This document shows, piece by piece, positions 19,440 to 28,495 of a stretch of 64,000 bases of DNA. Each line of letters begins with the position of its first letter. Position 1 is the first letter of the stretch. The notes under the pieces are model-generated. The model had not been told where the DNA came from. It was given only the letters and a program-made list of their open reading frames with translations, and made no database searches. The position numbers were made by a program, and so were the translations under genes. This DNA is from Alsobacter ponti (GTDB lineage Bacteria; Pseudomonadota; Alphaproteobacteria; Rhizobiales; Beijerinckiaceae): contig NZ_JANCLU010000008.1 of assembly GCF_024294805.1 (NCBI RefSeq), forward strand, positions 62,001-126,000, read 5' to 3'.

Positions 19440-19486
19440 GGGCGGTTCTCCGTTGCCCGGCGCGCCGGGTTTGACTCTGCTGAAAT

Positions 19487-19498
19487 TTGATATATCAA
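19487..19498. promoter_or_regulatory. Palindromic operator, probable GntR/FCD binding site
   Basis: TTGATATATCAA is a perfect 12-bp palindrome in an AT-rich island between the divergent lactonase (start 19439) and GntR (start 19553) genes. FCD-type GntR regulators often bind short AT-rich palindromes of this kind, so autoregulation and control of both directions is likely. Confidence 0.7.
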
Positions 19499-19552
19499 GC
19501 TCGCGACCGCGGGGGCAACCCCGCAATCGAGCGCCCAATCGCCGAGGCCCCG

Positions 19553-20254
19553 ATGTCCACCGCAGCGCGCGCCCGCCTCGACCCCGTCGACCCCTCCCTG
19601 CTGAGAGGACTGCGCGACCACGTCCACGAGGCGCTGCGCCGGGCCATCGTCAGCGGCGAGATTCCCTCCGGCGCGGCGCTGAACGAGCGTCAGCTCGCCG
19701 AGGAGCTGGGCGTCAGCACCACGCCGATCAAGGAAGCCCTGCGGCGGCTGGAGAACGAAGGGCTGGCGGTCACCGAGCCGCGCCGCGGCACCCGCGTCAC
19801 CTTCGACGCGCGTCAGGCGGAGGAGATGGCGCTGGCCCGCGCGGCGCTGGAGGGCATGATCGCCCGCCTCGCCGCCCAGCGCGTCGACGACGCCGCGCTG
19901 GCGGCGATCCAGGCGACCGTGGAGCAGATGCGCGCCGCCACCGCCGAGGGCGACGTGCCGCGCCTCATCGCGCTCAACGAGCAGTTCCACGACGCCATCC
20001 ACGACGCCTCCGGCTGCCGGTATCTGCACCGGTTGATCGAGGGCCAGCGCGTCTACGACCACACGGCGCGCAGCATCATCCTGGGCGACGCCGAGGAGCG
20101 CGGCCGCGCCTTCGCCGAGCACGCCGCGATTTTCGAGGCCCTCGCGCGTCGCGATCCGGACGCCGCCGAGACGGCCATGCGGGACCACGTCGTCCGATCC
20201 GGGCGGCACCACGTCAAGGCGGCCTTCGACCGCCGGAAGGAGCAGGCATCATGA
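19553..20254 (+). CDS. GntR family transcriptional regulator, FCD subfamily
   Basis: A 233-residue repressor-type regulator. The winged helix-turn-helix occupies about residues 20-85 (RAIVSGEIPSGAALNERQLAEELGVS, TTPIKEALRRLENEGL), followed by the all-helical FCD ligand domain, with the metal or acid-binding residues expected around LNEQFHDAIHDASG and the C-terminal DHVVRSGRHH. The ATG at 19553 fits the family; the open frame upstream runs through the operator. Its stop overlaps the next start (ATGA at 20251-20254), so it is made together with the DapA-superfamily enzyme it probably controls. Confidence 0.92.
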   Translation: MSTAARARLDPVDPSLLRGLRDHVHEALRRAIVSGEIPSGAALNERQLAEELGVSTTPIKEALRRLENEGLAVTEPRRGTRVTFDARQAEEMALARAALEGMIARLAAQRVDDAALAAIQATVEQMRAATAEGDVPRLIALNEQFHDAIHDASGCRYLHRLIEGQRVYDHTARSIILGDAEERGRAFAEHAAIFEALARRDPDAAETAMRDHVVRSGRHHVKAAFDRRKEQAS

Positions 20255-21174
20255 GCATCCAGAAGGTCAGGGCCGCGCTGGGCGGCATCTCCGGCGTGCA
20301 CATCACTCCCTACGCCGCCGACGGCTCGCCGGAGCCCCGCCAGCTGGCGCGCGTGATCGACCGTATCGCCGTCGCCGGCATCCACAACATCGTCTCGGCC
20401 GGCAATACCGGCGAGTTCTACGCGCTGACGCCGGACGAGGTGCGCCTGGTCCACGACACCGCCGTCGAGGCCAATGCCGGGCGGTCGCTGTTCACGGCCG
20501 GCGTCGGCCGCTCGCTCAAGGAGGCCATCGAGCTCGGCCGCCGCGCCAAGGCGAACGGCGCCGACGCGCTGATGGCGCACCAGCCGCTCGACCCCTTCGC
20601 CGCGCCGCAGGCGCAGGCGGCCTATTTCAAGGCCATCGCAGACGGCGTCGACCTGCCGCTCGTGGCCTATGTGCGCTCCGACGCGATGAGCCTCGCCGAC
20701 ATCCTCGGCGTCGCCAACCATCCCAACGTCGCGGGCGTGAAGTTCGCCACCACCAACCTGATGCTGCTCTCCGAGTGCATCCGCGCCAGCGGCCCCGGCA
20801 CGGCGCTGTGGGTGTGCGGCCTCGCCGAGGGCTGGGCGGCGCCGTTCTACGCGGTGGGCGCGCGCGGCTTCACCTCCGGTCTCGTCAACGTGGACCCGGC
20901 CCGCTCGCTGGCCATTCACGCGGCGCTCGAGTCCGGCTATTTCGACCGGGTGCGCGACCTCGTCGCCACCATCGCGAAGTTCGAGACGATGCGGACGCGC
21001 TTCGGCAACGGCGCCAACGTCACGGTCGTCAAGGAGGCCATGGAGATGATCGACTTCCCGTGCGGCCCGGTGCGCCTGCCCGGCCTGCCGCGGCTCGACG
21101 AGGCCGACCGCGCGACGCTCGCCGGCGTGCTGCGCTCGTGGGGCCTGCTCGCCCGCAGCGAAGCCGCTGAATAA
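20251..21174 (+). CDS. Dihydrodipicolinate synthase superfamily aldolase/dehydratase
   Basis: A 307-residue (beta/alpha)8 enzyme of the DapA superfamily. The Schiff-base lysine is in AGVKFATTN, the early motif SAGNTGEFYALT replaces the DapA GTTGE motif, and the tyrosine sits in LPLVAYVRSD. The lysine-pathway DapA residues are altered, so a catabolic aldolase or keto-deoxy-acid dehydratase is more likely. Linkage to a lactonase and an FCD-GntR regulator supports sugar-acid breakdown, for example a 2-keto-3-deoxy acid step. Substrate not resolved. Confidence 0.87.
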   Translation: MSIQKVRAALGGISGVHITPYAADGSPEPRQLARVIDRIAVAGIHNIVSAGNTGEFYALTPDEVRLVHDTAVEANAGRSLFTAGVGRSLKEAIELGRRAKANGADALMAHQPLDPFAAPQAQAAYFKAIADGVDLPLVAYVRSDAMSLADILGVANHPNVAGVKFATTNLMLLSECIRASGPGTALWVCGLAEGWAAPFYAVGARGFTSGLVNVDPARSLAIHAALESGYFDRVRDLVATIAKFETMRTRFGNGANVTVVKEAMEMIDFPCGPVRLPGLPRLDEADRATLAGVLRSWGLLARSEAAE

Positions 21175-21245
21175 GGGGTCATGACCAGGCTGCCCGCCAA
21201 GCGCGCAGGCTGAACCGGCCCAGCGGTCAACGGCTGAAGCGACGC

Positions 21246-21267
21246 GGCCGGCCCTCGCGGGCCGGCC
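21246..21267 (+). terminator. Hairpin after the DapA-like gene
   Basis: The stem GGCCGGCCC/GGGCCGGCC (21246-21254, 21259-21267) has a TCGC loop. The T run that follows is short and interrupted (GTTCGCGTTTT), so it may act as a weak terminator. Confidence 0.5.
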
Positions 21268-21384
21268 GTTCGCGTTTTCCGGTTGGAGCGGCGTCCGAAT
21301 GGAGCACGAGCGCACCGTTTGCGCCACGCCGAAGAATCTGATTTTCTTGCCGTTATTACTGTCTTTTTTTACTTGGGATTGCAG

Positions 21385-21705
21385 ATGGCTACTACCATTA
21401 ATTTAAAGCATCAAGCTTCCGGCGTGATCAAGAAAGGCTATTACGGTTTTTCCTGGACGACGCTGTTCTTCGGCTTCTTCCCGGCCCTGTTTCGTGCCGA
21501 TTTCCTTACCTTCCTCGGTGGCTTCGCGATCAGCGTGATCCTGGGCTCCTTCACCTTCGGCCTCGGCGCGCTTTGCGTGCAGGTGATCTGGGCGTTCCTG
21601 TACAACGGCTACTTCACCCGCAAGCTTCTCACCCAGGGCTACCAGATTCTCGATCAGGAGCCCGCGCTGACCCTGGCGCGCCAAAAGCTCGGCGTCGCGG
21701 CCTGA
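21385..21705 (+). CDS. Small membrane protein, unknown, with AT-richer start region
   Basis: A 106-residue protein not assigned to a characterised family. Residues 1-20 are polar (KHQASGVIKKGYYG), followed by hydrophobic segments at about 20-38 and 45-75 with the motif FSWTTLFFGFFPALFRADF, and a polar C-terminus. The pattern recalls short FxW-TxFFGxFxPLFRGD proteins (HrgC-like) seen in other bacteria; this is from memory and weak. The upstream 90 bp and the first codons are clearly poorer in GC than the neighbours, hinting at acquisition. The ATG at 21385 follows TTGGGATTGCAG; an in-frame start at 21283 would be GC-rich and unlike it. Confidence 0.7.
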   Translation: MATTINLKHQASGVIKKGYYGFSWTTLFFGFFPALFRADFLTFLGGFAISVILGSFTFGLGALCVQVIWAFLYNGYFTRKLLTQGYQILDQEPALTLARQKLGVAA

Positions 21706-21711
21706 ACCCAG

Positions 21712-21735
21712 GGGCGGGCCGCGCGCGGCCCGCCC
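21712..21735. terminator. Perfect palindrome between convergent genes
   Basis: A 24-bp perfect inverted repeat (half-site GGGCGGGCCGCG, centre between 21723 and 21724) lies between the stop of the small membrane gene (21705) and the coaA stop (21735-21737). It can form a strong hairpin on both strands but has no T run, so it may terminate or protect both 3' ends. Confidence 0.5.
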
Positions 21736-22688
21736 TACAGCTTGCGCAGCGCCACCTTCTCGATGCGGTGGCTCGCGCCCTTGGTCAGCACCAGGCTGGC
21801 GCGGGGGCGGGTGGGCAGCACGTTCTCACGCAGATTGACGAGGTTGATGCGCCGCCAGATGCCGCGCGCCGTTTCCTTGGCCTCCTCGTCGGTCAGGTCG
21901 GCGTATTTGCGGAAGAAGGAGCGCGGGTCGCGGAACGCCGTCTCGCGCAGGCGCATAAAACGCTCGACGTACCACTTCTCCAACTGATCCTCGTCGGCGT
22001 CGAGATAGACGGAGAAGTCGAAGAAGTCGGAGACGAACGGCACCGCCTTGCCGTCGCGCGGCTGGCGGCTCGGCAGCAGCACGTTGAGCCCCTCGACGAT
22101 CAGGATGTCGGGCCGGTCGACGACCACCGTCTCGCCGGGCACGACGTCGTAGACGAGATGCGAATAGACCGGCGCGGCGACCCGGCTCTCGCCGGCCTTG
22201 ATCGCCGACAGGAAGCGGATCAGAGCCGATCCGTCATAGCTCTCGGGAAAGCCCTTGCGCTCCATCAGGCCCTCGGCCTGCAGAACGGCGTTGGGGTGCA
22301 GAAAACCGTCCGTCGTGACCAGCTGCACCTTCGGCGTGTTGGGCCAGCGCGACAGCAGCGCCGTGAGCACGCGGGCGGTGGTCGACTTGCCGGCCGACAC
22401 CGAGCCGGCGATGCCGATGACGTAGGGCACCTTGCCGTCCTCGGCCATGAGGAAGCGCTGCGTCGCCTTGAACAGGCCCTGCGTCGCGGCGACGTAGAGC
22501 GACAGGAGCCGCGACAACGGAAGGTAAATCGCCACGACCTCCTCGAGCGAGATGGGGTCGTTGAGCGACTGGATGCGCTGCAGATCGCCGGCGTTGAGAG
22601 TCAACGGCGTGTCGGCGCGCAGGGCGGCCCATTCGTCGCGCGTGAACTCGCGAAAGGGGGAGAGGCCGTCCGGCGTCTTGTCGATCAC
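21735..22688 (-). CDS. coaA: Type I pantothenate kinase
   Basis: A 317-residue cytoplasmic kinase that phosphorylates pantothenate, the first step of coenzyme A synthesis. Prokaryotic CoaA features are all visible: the N-terminal [12 protein letters not shown], Walker [27 protein letters not shown], the [12 protein letters not shown] segment and the C-terminal [14 protein letters not shown]. Length is normal. It ends the his cluster on the minus strand, 30 bp after hisE, an arrangement typical of Hyphomicrobiales. Type I enzymes are usually feedback-inhibited by CoA. Confidence 0.97.
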   Translation of the reverse strand: MIDKTPDGLSPFREFTRDEWAALRADTPLTLNAGDLQRIQSLNDPISLEEVVAIYLPLSRLLSLYVAATQGLFKATQRFLMAEDGKVPYVIGIAGSVSAGKSTTARVLTALLSRWPNTPKVQLVTTDGFLHPNAVLQAEGLMERKGFPESYDGSALIRFLSAIKAGESRVAAPVYSHLVYDVVPGETVVVDRPDILIVEGLNVLLPSRQPRDGKAVPFVSDFFDFSVYLDADEDQLEKWYVERFMRLRETAFRDPRSFFRKYADLTDEEAKETARGIWRRINLVNLRENVLPTRPRASLVLTKGASHRIEKVALRKL

Positions 22689-22718
22689 GCGCGTGTCCTC
22701 ATCGGGGTCGCTCCGTTC

Positions 22719-23039
22719 TCACCCCTTCGGGCGCGAGGCCTTTTCCTGCAAACCGGACTGACCGGTCCGACGCTCCAGCTCGTCGAGCACATCCTGCAAC
22801 GGGACGCCGCGCGCGCGAAGCACGACCAAAAGGTGATAGAGCACGTCGGCGCTTTCCATCTTCAGCCCCTTCGCGTCGCCCTGCACGGCGGCGATGACGG
22901 CCTCGACCGCCTCCTCGCCGAGCTTCTTGGCGCTGTAGGCCGGGCCCTTCGACAGCAGCCGCGCGGTGTAGCTCTCGTCCGGCGACGCGCCGGCGCGGGA
23001 GGCGAGAAACGCGTCGAGGTCGCTCAGCGTGAAGCCCAT
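22719..23039 (-). CDS. hisE: Phosphoribosyl-ATP pyrophosphatase
   Basis: A 106-residue MazG-like all-alpha pyrophosphatase that converts PR-ATP to PR-AMP in histidine synthesis. The signature is [14 protein letters not shown] followed by [13 protein letters not shown], the magnesium-binding helices. The start at 23039 overlaps the hisF stop (ATGA, 23036-23039 read on the minus strand), showing coupling. The Lys/Arg-rich C-terminal tail (EKASRPKG) is variable in the family. The gene is separate from hisI, as is usual in Alphaproteobacteria. Confidence 0.95.
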   Translation of the reverse strand: MGFTLSDLDAFLASRAGASPDESYTARLLSKGPAYSAKKLGEEAVEAVIAAVQGDAKGLKMESADVLYHLLVVLRARGVPLQDVLDELERRTGQSGLQEKASRPKG

Positions 23040-23812
23040 CAGTCCATCCTCACCGCAAGCCCGGCGTCCGCCAAGCGCTGCTTGGCCTGCCGGATGCTGT
23101 ACTCGCCGAAATGGAAGATCGACGCCGCCAGCACGGCGCTGGCGTGGCCGTCGCGGACGCCCTCGACCAGGTGGTCCAGCGTGCCGACGCCGCCCGAGGC
23201 GATGACCGGCACCGACACTGCGTCCGAGATGGCGCGCGTCAGGGCGACGTCGTAGCCGATCTTGGTGCCGTCGCGATCCATCGAGGTCAGCAGCAGCTCC
23301 CCGGCCCCCAGCTCGCACACCTCCTCGGCGTAGGCGACGGCGTCGATGCCTGTCGGCTTGCGGCCGCCATGGGTGAAGATCTCCCAGCGGTCCGGCTCGT
23401 CGGGGCCGGAAACGCGCTTGGCGTCGATGGCGACGACGATGCACTGCACGCCGAACTTCTCGGCGGCGCGGCGCACGAACTGGCGATCGTGGACCGCCGC
23501 CGTCATGATCGACACCTTGTCGGCGCCCGCCAGCAGCAGGGCGCGGATGTCCTCCACCGTGCGCACGCCGCCGCCCACCGTGAGCGGCATGAAGCAGGCT
23601 TCCGCCGTGCGCGTGACGACGTCGAGCAGCGTGCCGCGCCGCTCGTGGCTGGCGGTGATGTCGAGGAAGCACAGCTCGTCCGCCCCGGCGGCGTCGTAGG
23701 CGACGGCGCTCTCCACCGGATCGCCGGCGTCGCGCAGGTCGACGAAGTTGACGCCCTTGACGACGCGGCCGTCCTTGACGTCGAGGCAGGGGATGACGCG
23801 GACCTTAAGCAC
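23039..23812 (-). CDS. hisF: Imidazole glycerol phosphate synthase, cyclase subunit
   Basis: A 257-residue (beta/alpha)8 enzyme that uses ammonia from HisH to make IGP and AICAR. Catalytic Asp in [14 protein letters not shown] and Asp in VVAIDAK are in place, as are the phosphate-binding loops LTVGGGVRT and IASGGVG. Length matches the family. Its start overlaps the hisA stop by 8 bp and its stop overlaps the hisE start. Confidence 0.97.
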   Translation of the reverse strand: MLKVRVIPCLDVKDGRVVKGVNFVDLRDAGDPVESAVAYDAAGADELCFLDITASHERRGTLLDVVTRTAEACFMPLTVGGGVRTVEDIRALLLAGADKVSIMTAAVHDRQFVRRAAEKFGVQCIVVAIDAKRVSGPDEPDRWEIFTHGGRKPTGIDAVAYAEEVCELGAGELLLTSMDRDGTKIGYDVALTRAISDAVSVPVIASGGVGTLDHLVEGVRDGHASAVLAASIFHFGEYSIRQAKQRLADAGLAVRMD

Positions 23813-24548
23813 GGGCGTCCTCCACGGCGCGGATCAGCGCCAGCGCCTCGCGCGGGTCGAGCCGCCCGTCATACAGCGCGCGGCCGGTGATCGCGCCTTC
23901 CAGCACGGCGCAGTCGGGCTCCAGCAGCCGGCGCACGTCGTCGATGCTGGCGAGCCCGCCCGAGGCGATAACCGGGATGCCGACGGCGCGGGCGAGGCCC
24001 AGCGTCGCCTCGATGTTGAGGCCCTTGAGCACGCCGTCGCGGGCGATGTCGGTGTAGACGATGGCCGCCACGCCGGCGTCCTCGAAGCGGCGGCCGAGGT
24101 CCTCGGCCGACATCTCGGACAGGCGCGCCCAGCCCTCCACCGCCACGCGGCCGTCGCGGGCGTCGATGCCGACGGCGATGCGGCCGGGGAAGCGGCGCGC
24201 CGCCTCGCGCACGAAATCGGGGTCGCGCACCGCCGCCGTGCCGATGATGACGCGGCGCACGCCGAGGCCCAGCCAGCCCTCCACCGTGCGCATGTCGCGG
24301 ATGCCGCCGCCGAGCTGCACCGGCAGCGACACGCGCGACAGGATGGCGCGCACGGCGTCGCCGTTGACCGGACGCCCGGCGAAGGCCCCGTCGAGGTCGA
24401 CCAGATGCAGCCAGGCGAAGCCCTGCGCCTCGAACTCCGCCGCCTGGGCGGCGGGGTCGTCGTTGAACACGGTAGCCTGCGCCATGTCGCCCTGGACGAG
24501 GCGGACGCAGCGGCCTTCCTTCAGGTCGATCGCGGGGAACAGGATCAC
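23805..24548 (-). CDS. hisA: ProFAR isomerase
   Basis: A 247-residue (beta/alpha)8 isomerase of histidine synthesis. The family N-terminus ([16 protein letters not shown]) and later [18 protein letters not shown] and IASGGLAS phosphate-binding loops are present. GTG at 24548 is preferred as start because it gives a GTGA overlap with the hisH stop and the canonical MILFPAIDL beginning; GTG at 24557 would add three residues. The gene sits between hisH and hisF in a fully overlapping run. Confidence 0.95.
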   Translation of the reverse strand: MILFPAIDLKEGRCVRLVQGDMAQATVFNDDPAAQAAEFEAQGFAWLHLVDLDGAFAGRPVNGDAVRAILSRVSLPVQLGGGIRDMRTVEGWLGLGVRRVIIGTAAVRDPDFVREAARRFPGRIAVGIDARDGRVAVEGWARLSEMSAEDLGRRFEDAGVAAIVYTDIARDGVLKGLNIEATLGLARAVGIPVIASGGLASIDDVRRLLEPDCAVLEGAITGRALYDGRLDPREALALIRAVEDARA

Positions 24549-25195
24549 GGGCGCCACCTCAGGAAATTGGTGATCAGGGCCAGGCCCAGCTTCTGGCTCT
24601 TCTCGGGATGGAACTGCGTGCCCACGATGTTGTCGCGGCCGACGATGGCGGTGATCGGCCCGCCATAGTCGGTGCGCGCCACGAGGTCCGCGGGATCGGA
24701 CACCTGGAAGTGGTAGGAGTGCACGAAATAGGCGTGCAGCCCGTCGGGACCGGTGGGGACGCCCTCGAGCAGAGCGTGCGGGCGCAGCTGCTCCAGCGTG
24801 TTCCAGCCCATGTGCGGGATTTTCAGCGTCGGGTCGGAGGGCTCGATCAGCGTCACGTTGCCGGCGATCCAGCCGAGGCCCCGGCTCGTCACGTATTCCA
24901 GGCCGCGCTCGGCGAGGAGCTGCATGCCCACGCAGATGCCGAGGAAGGGCCGACCGCGCCGGCGCACCGCCTCCTCCAGCGCCGCCGCGAGGCCGGGGAC
25001 GGCGTCGAGGCCGGCGCGGCAGTCCGCGAAGGCGCCGACGCCCGGCAGCACGATGCGCTCGGCGGCGAGGATCGCCTGCGGGTCGCTGGTGACGACGACC
25101 GGCGTCGCCAGCCCGGCCTCGCGGGCGGCGCGCTCGAACGCCTTGTGGGCCGAGTGCAGGTTTCCGGAGCCGTAGTCGACGATGGCGACGGTCAT
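24545..25195 (-). CDS. hisH: Imidazole glycerol phosphate synthase, glutaminase subunit
   Basis: A 216-residue class I glutamine amidotransferase that feeds ammonia to HisF. The nucleophile is the Cys in [11 protein letters not shown]; the His and Glu of the triad are in [23 protein letters not shown] is the usual N-terminus, with the start at 25195. It overlaps the DUF2628 gene upstream by 4 bp and hisA downstream by 4 bp. The ends match the family. Confidence 0.97.
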   Translation of the reverse strand: MTVAIVDYGSGNLHSAHKAFERAAREAGLATPVVVTSDPQAILAAERIVLPGVGAFADCRAGLDAVPGLAAALEEAVRRRGRPFLGICVGMQLLAERGLEYVTSRGLGWIAGNVTLIEPSDPTLKIPHMGWNTLEQLRPHALLEGVPTGPDGLHAYFVHSYHFQVSDPADLVARTDYGGPITAIVGRDNIVGTQFHPEKSQKLGLALITNFLRWRP

Positions 25196-25680
25196 GAACG
25201 CACCCGTCCGGGTTCGGGGAACAGGCCGGTGACGCCTCCGGGCGGCGGCGCGGCGGGGTAGGAGGCGGGCGGCCTGGGCGCGGGCGGGCGCGAGGCGCCG
25301 GCCAGCCAGCGCGTGAAGAAGCGGCGTTCGGCCTCCTCCCGGTCGCGTCCGCCGACCACGTCCACGGCCGAGAAGCCGCGGCGCGACAGCGTCCAGCCGC
25401 GAAGATCGGCGGCGAAGACGCCCATCAGAACCGCCATCAGCAGTTCCAGCAGCCCGACGGCCCAGCCCGGCGCGTCGAGCGCGCGCCCGCCGACGCCGAG
25501 CGCCAGCACCGTCGCGAGGACGGCGAGGAACACCCACCACATGCGGTGGAGCAGCGGCCACAGCATCGGGAACAGGAAGGCGAGCCAGTGGAAGCCGTCC
25601 TTCACCAGCACGGTCTTCTCCAGCCCTTCGGCCGATCCGCGCGCCGCCTGGCGCGGCGCATGCACGACATAGACGGTCAT
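25192..25680 (-). CDS. DUF2628 membrane protein embedded in the his cluster
   Basis: A 162-residue protein with the DUF2628 N-terminus ([32 protein letters not shown]) and two or three membrane segments (about 35-65 and 75-98), then a cytoplasmic Pro-rich tail. Its biochemical role is unknown. In many Hyphomicrobiales it sits in exactly this place between hisB and hisH, and its stop overlaps the hisH start (ATGA at 25192-25195), so it is co-made with histidine enzymes. Whether it has anything to do with histidine is not shown. Confidence 0.9.
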   Translation of the reverse strand: MTVYVVHAPRQAARGSAEGLEKTVLVKDGFHWLAFLFPMLWPLLHRMWWVFLAVLATVLALGVGGRALDAPGWAVGLLELLMAVLMGVFAADLRGWTLSRRGFSAVDVVGGRDREEAERRFFTRWLAGASRPPAPRPPASYPAAPPPGGVTGLFPEPGRVRS

Positions 25681-25711
25681 GGCCTGTCTTTCCCGCCGCG
25701 ACAGGCGCGGC

Positions 25712-26299
25712 TCAGAGCGCGCCCTTGGTCGAGGGCACCCGTCCGGCCTCGCGCGGGTCGAGCGCGCAGGCGGCGCGCAAAGCCCGGGCCAGGCCCTTGA
25801 AGCAGCTCTCGGCGATGTGATGGCTGTTTTCGCCGTACAGCGTCTCGACGTGCAGCGTCAGGCCGGCGTTCATGGCGAAGGCCTGAAACCACTCGCGCAC
25901 CAGCTCGGTGTCGAACTCGCCGATCTTCTCGCTTGTGAACTGCGCGCGGAACACCAGGAAGGGCCGGCCGGAGATGTCGACGGCGACGCGGCTCAGCGTC
26001 TCGTCCATGGGCAGGTGGACGCAGGCGTAGCGGGCGATGCCCTTCTTGTCGCCGAGCGCCTTGCGCAGCGCTTCGCCCAGCGCGATGCCGATATCCTCGA
26101 CGGAATGGTGCTGGTCGACGTGCAGGTCGCCCTCGCAACGGACCACGATATCGAACAGCGCATGGCGGGCCAGCAGCACGAGCATGTGGTCCAGGAACCC
26201 GACGCCCGTGCGGACGTCGGCCTCGCCGGACCCGTCGATGCCGATGCTGACCGAGACGTCCGTCTCGGCGGTCTTGCGCGAAACGCTCGCGGCGCGCAT
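25712..26299 (-). CDS. hisB: Imidazoleglycerol-phosphate dehydratase
   Basis: A 195-residue manganese enzyme that dehydrates IGP to imidazole acetol phosphate. The two pseudo-repeated metal motifs are [16 protein letters not shown] / [14 protein letters not shown] and [18 protein letters not shown]. It is the monofunctional form without the N-terminal phosphatase of enteric HisB. The ATG at 26299 matches the short N-terminus. It is the first gene of the minus-strand his cluster and is divergent from hslV across 175 bp. Confidence 0.97.
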   Translation of the reverse strand: MRAASVSRKTAETDVSVSIGIDGSGEADVRTGVGFLDHMLVLLARHALFDIVVRCEGDLHVDQHHSVEDIGIALGEALRKALGDKKGIARYACVHLPMDETLSRVAVDISGRPFLVFRAQFTSEKIGEFDTELVREWFQAFAMNAGLTLHVETLYGENSHHIAESCFKGLARALRAACALDPREAGRVPSTKGAL

Positions 26300-26474
26300 G
26301 GGGTGTCTCCGTCGACGGCCCGCAACGGCCGCCGGGGGCCTTCTAGCAACTCCCGTGCCCGCGCGCCACCGCTTCGCCCGCCGGACGGCCGGAATGCGCG
26401 CCCGCCGGGCCCCGGGTTTGGCGTTGCGGCGGATGTCACCTACATGAAGGACACCCTGGCAGCGGATACGGACC

Positions 26475-27029
26475 ATGACAGCAGACGACGACAGGCGCTG
26501 GCGCGCCACCACCATCCTGATGGTGCGCAAGGGCGGCAAGGTGGTGATCGGCGGCGACGGACAGGTCAGCCTCGGGCAGACGGTGATGAAGTCCAACGCC
26601 CGCAAGGTGCGCCGGCTCGGCAAGGGCGAGGTCATCATCGGCTTCGCCGGGGCCACCGCCGACGCCTTCACCCTGTTCGAACGGCTGGAAGCCAAGCTCG
26701 AGCAATATCCCGGCCAGCTGATGCGGGCCTGCGTCGAACTGGCCAAGGACTGGCGCACCGACCGCTATTTGCGCCGGCTGGAGGCGATGATGCTGGTCGC
26801 CGACCGCAGCGTGGGCCTGGTGCTCTCCGGCAACGGCGACGTGCTGGAGCCGCAGGACGGCGTGATGGCCATCGGCTCCGGCGGCAACTACGCGCTGGCC
26901 GCCGCCCGCGCGCTGCTCGACACCGACATCGACGCCGAGACCATCGTGCGCCGCAGCCTCGGCATCGCCGCCGACATCTGCGTCTACACCAACGGCAACC
27001 TCACCATCGAATCGCTCGACGCCGCCTGA
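26475..27029 (+). CDS. hslV: HslV peptidase subunit of the HslUV protease
   Basis: A 184-residue proteasome-like threonine peptidase. The catalytic Thr is the first of the pair in [14 protein letters not shown], exposed after removal of a short propeptide; [14 protein letters not shown] and [14 protein letters not shown] are family landmarks. It assembles as a double hexamer with HslU and degrades regulatory and misfolded proteins, with heat-shock expression in most bacteria. No clear sigma-32 promoter was recognised in the 175 bp upstream. hslU follows after 26 bp. Confidence 0.97.
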   Translation: MTADDDRRWRATTILMVRKGGKVVIGGDGQVSLGQTVMKSNARKVRRLGKGEVIIGFAGATADAFTLFERLEAKLEQYPGQLMRACVELAKDWRTDRYLRRLEAMMLVADRSVGLVLSGNGDVLEPQDGVMAIGSGGNYALAAARALLDTDIDAETIVRRSLGIAADICVYTNGNLTIESLDAA

Positions 27030-27055
27030 GCGCGCCGTCCCAGCCCGGTACCGCC

Positions 27056-28363
27056 ATGATCACATTCTCCCCGCGCGAGATCGTTTCCGAACTCGACCGC
27101 TTCATCGTCGGCCAGCGGGACGCCAAGCGCGCCGTCGCCATCGCCCTGCGCAACCGCTGGCGCCGCCAGCAGCTCACCGGGCCGATGCGCGAGGAGGTGC
27201 TGCCGAAGAACATCCTGATGATCGGCCCCACCGGCTGCGGCAAGACGGAGATTTCCCGCCGGCTCGCCAGGCTGGCCGGCGCGCCCTTCCTGAAGATCGA
27301 GGCGACCAAGTTCACCGAGGTCGGCTATGTCGGCCGCGACGTCGAGCAGATCGTCCGCGACCTCGTCGAGATCGGCATCGGCATGGTGCGCGAGGCCCGC
27401 CGCAAGGACGTCGAGGCGCGCGCCCAGAAGGCGGCCGAGGAGCGCGTGCTCGACGCGCTGGTGGGCCCCGGCTCCAGCGCCGCGACGCGCGACGCCTTCC
27501 GCCGGAAGCTGCGCGCCAACGAGCTGGACGACAAGGAGATCGAGATCGAGCTGCAGCAGGGCGGCGGCGGCCTGCCGCTGTTCGAGCTGCCCAACATGCC
27601 CGGCGCGTCGGTGGGGGCGATCTCGATCGGCGATTTGTTCGGAAAGGGGCTCGGCGGCCGCACCAAGGCGCGCCGCACCACCGTGCGCGACGCCTACAAG
27701 CCGCTGGTCGCCGAGGAAAGCGACAAGCTGCTCGACCAGGAACAGATCGTCGACGAGGCGATCCGCCAGGTGGAGGAGAACGGCATCGTGTTCCTCGACG
27801 AGATCGACAAGATCTGCGCCCGCGAGGGCCGCGGCGGGGCCGACGTGTCGCGCGAGGGCGTGCAGCGCGACCTGCTGCCGCTGATCGAGGGCACCACGGT
27901 CAACACCAAGCACGGCGCGGTGAAGACCGACCACATCCTGTTCATCGCCTCCGGCGCGTTCCACGTCGCCAAGCCGTCCGACCTGCTGCCCGAGCTGCAG
28001 GGCCGCCTGCCGATCCGCGTCGAGCTGGCCTCGCTGAACGAGGCCGATTTCCGCCGCATCCTGACCGACACCGAGGCGAGCCTGGTGAAGCAGTACGTGG
28101 CGCTGATGCGCACGGAGGACGTGACGCTGGTGTTCACCGACGACGCCATCGACGCCGTCGCCCGCATCGCCGTGCAGGTCAACGCCTCCGTCGAGAACAT
28201 CGGCGCGCGGCGGCTCCAGACGGTGATGGAGCGCATCCTGGACGAGATCTCGTTCACCGCGCCCGACCGAGGCGGCGAGACGGTGACGGTCGACGCCGCC
28301 TACGTGCAGCAGGCGGTGGGCGACCTCGCCGCCAACGCCGACCTCAGCCGCTTCGTGCTCTGA
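27056..28363 (+). CDS. hslU: HslU unfoldase (ATPase subunit of HslUV)
   Basis: A 435-residue AAA+ ATPase. The N-terminus [17 protein letters not shown] is typical; Walker A is GPTGCGKTE (Cys where Val is common), the pore loop region EVGYVGRD follows, then a variable intermediate domain (about 110-235), Walker [11 protein letters not shown] and the sensor-2 segment [14 protein letters not shown]. The C-terminal LSRFVL inserts into HslV to activate it. The ATG at 27056 gives the family start. Co-transcribed with hslV. Confidence 0.97.
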   Translation: MITFSPREIVSELDRFIVGQRDAKRAVAIALRNRWRRQQLTGPMREEVLPKNILMIGPTGCGKTEISRRLARLAGAPFLKIEATKFTEVGYVGRDVEQIVRDLVEIGIGMVREARRKDVEARAQKAAEERVLDALVGPGSSAATRDAFRRKLRANELDDKEIEIELQQGGGGLPLFELPNMPGASVGAISIGDLFGKGLGGRTKARRTTVRDAYKPLVAEESDKLLDQEQIVDEAIRQVEENGIVFLDEIDKICAREGRGGADVSREGVQRDLLPLIEGTTVNTKHGAVKTDHILFIASGAFHVAKPSDLLPELQGRLPIRVELASLNEADFRRILTDTEASLVKQYVALMRTEDVTLVFTDDAIDAVARIAVQVNASVENIGARRLQTVMERILDEISFTAPDRGGETVTVDAAYVQQAVGDLAANADLSRFVL

Positions 28364-28495
28364 ACGGCGCCGTTCGGCCGGGCGCAAAGCGTGGGCTTAT
28401 CCGTAGGTCTAAGCGGCGCGGGGGGTGGGAAGCGCATTTCCTCACGCCGGAAAATGCTCTAAGAGCCTCGTCGAATGGCTTCAGGAGTCTGCGGA

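Noticed and set aside
23805-24557. hisA start at GTG 24557
   Set aside because: GTG at 24548 gives the canonical N-terminus and a GTGA overlap with hisH, matching the rest of the operon; the upstream GTG was kept only as an alternative.
26300-26474. Sigma-32 heat-shock promoter for hslVU
   Set aside because: Expected on biological grounds, but no convincing CTTGAA and CCCCAT pair at the right spacing was found.
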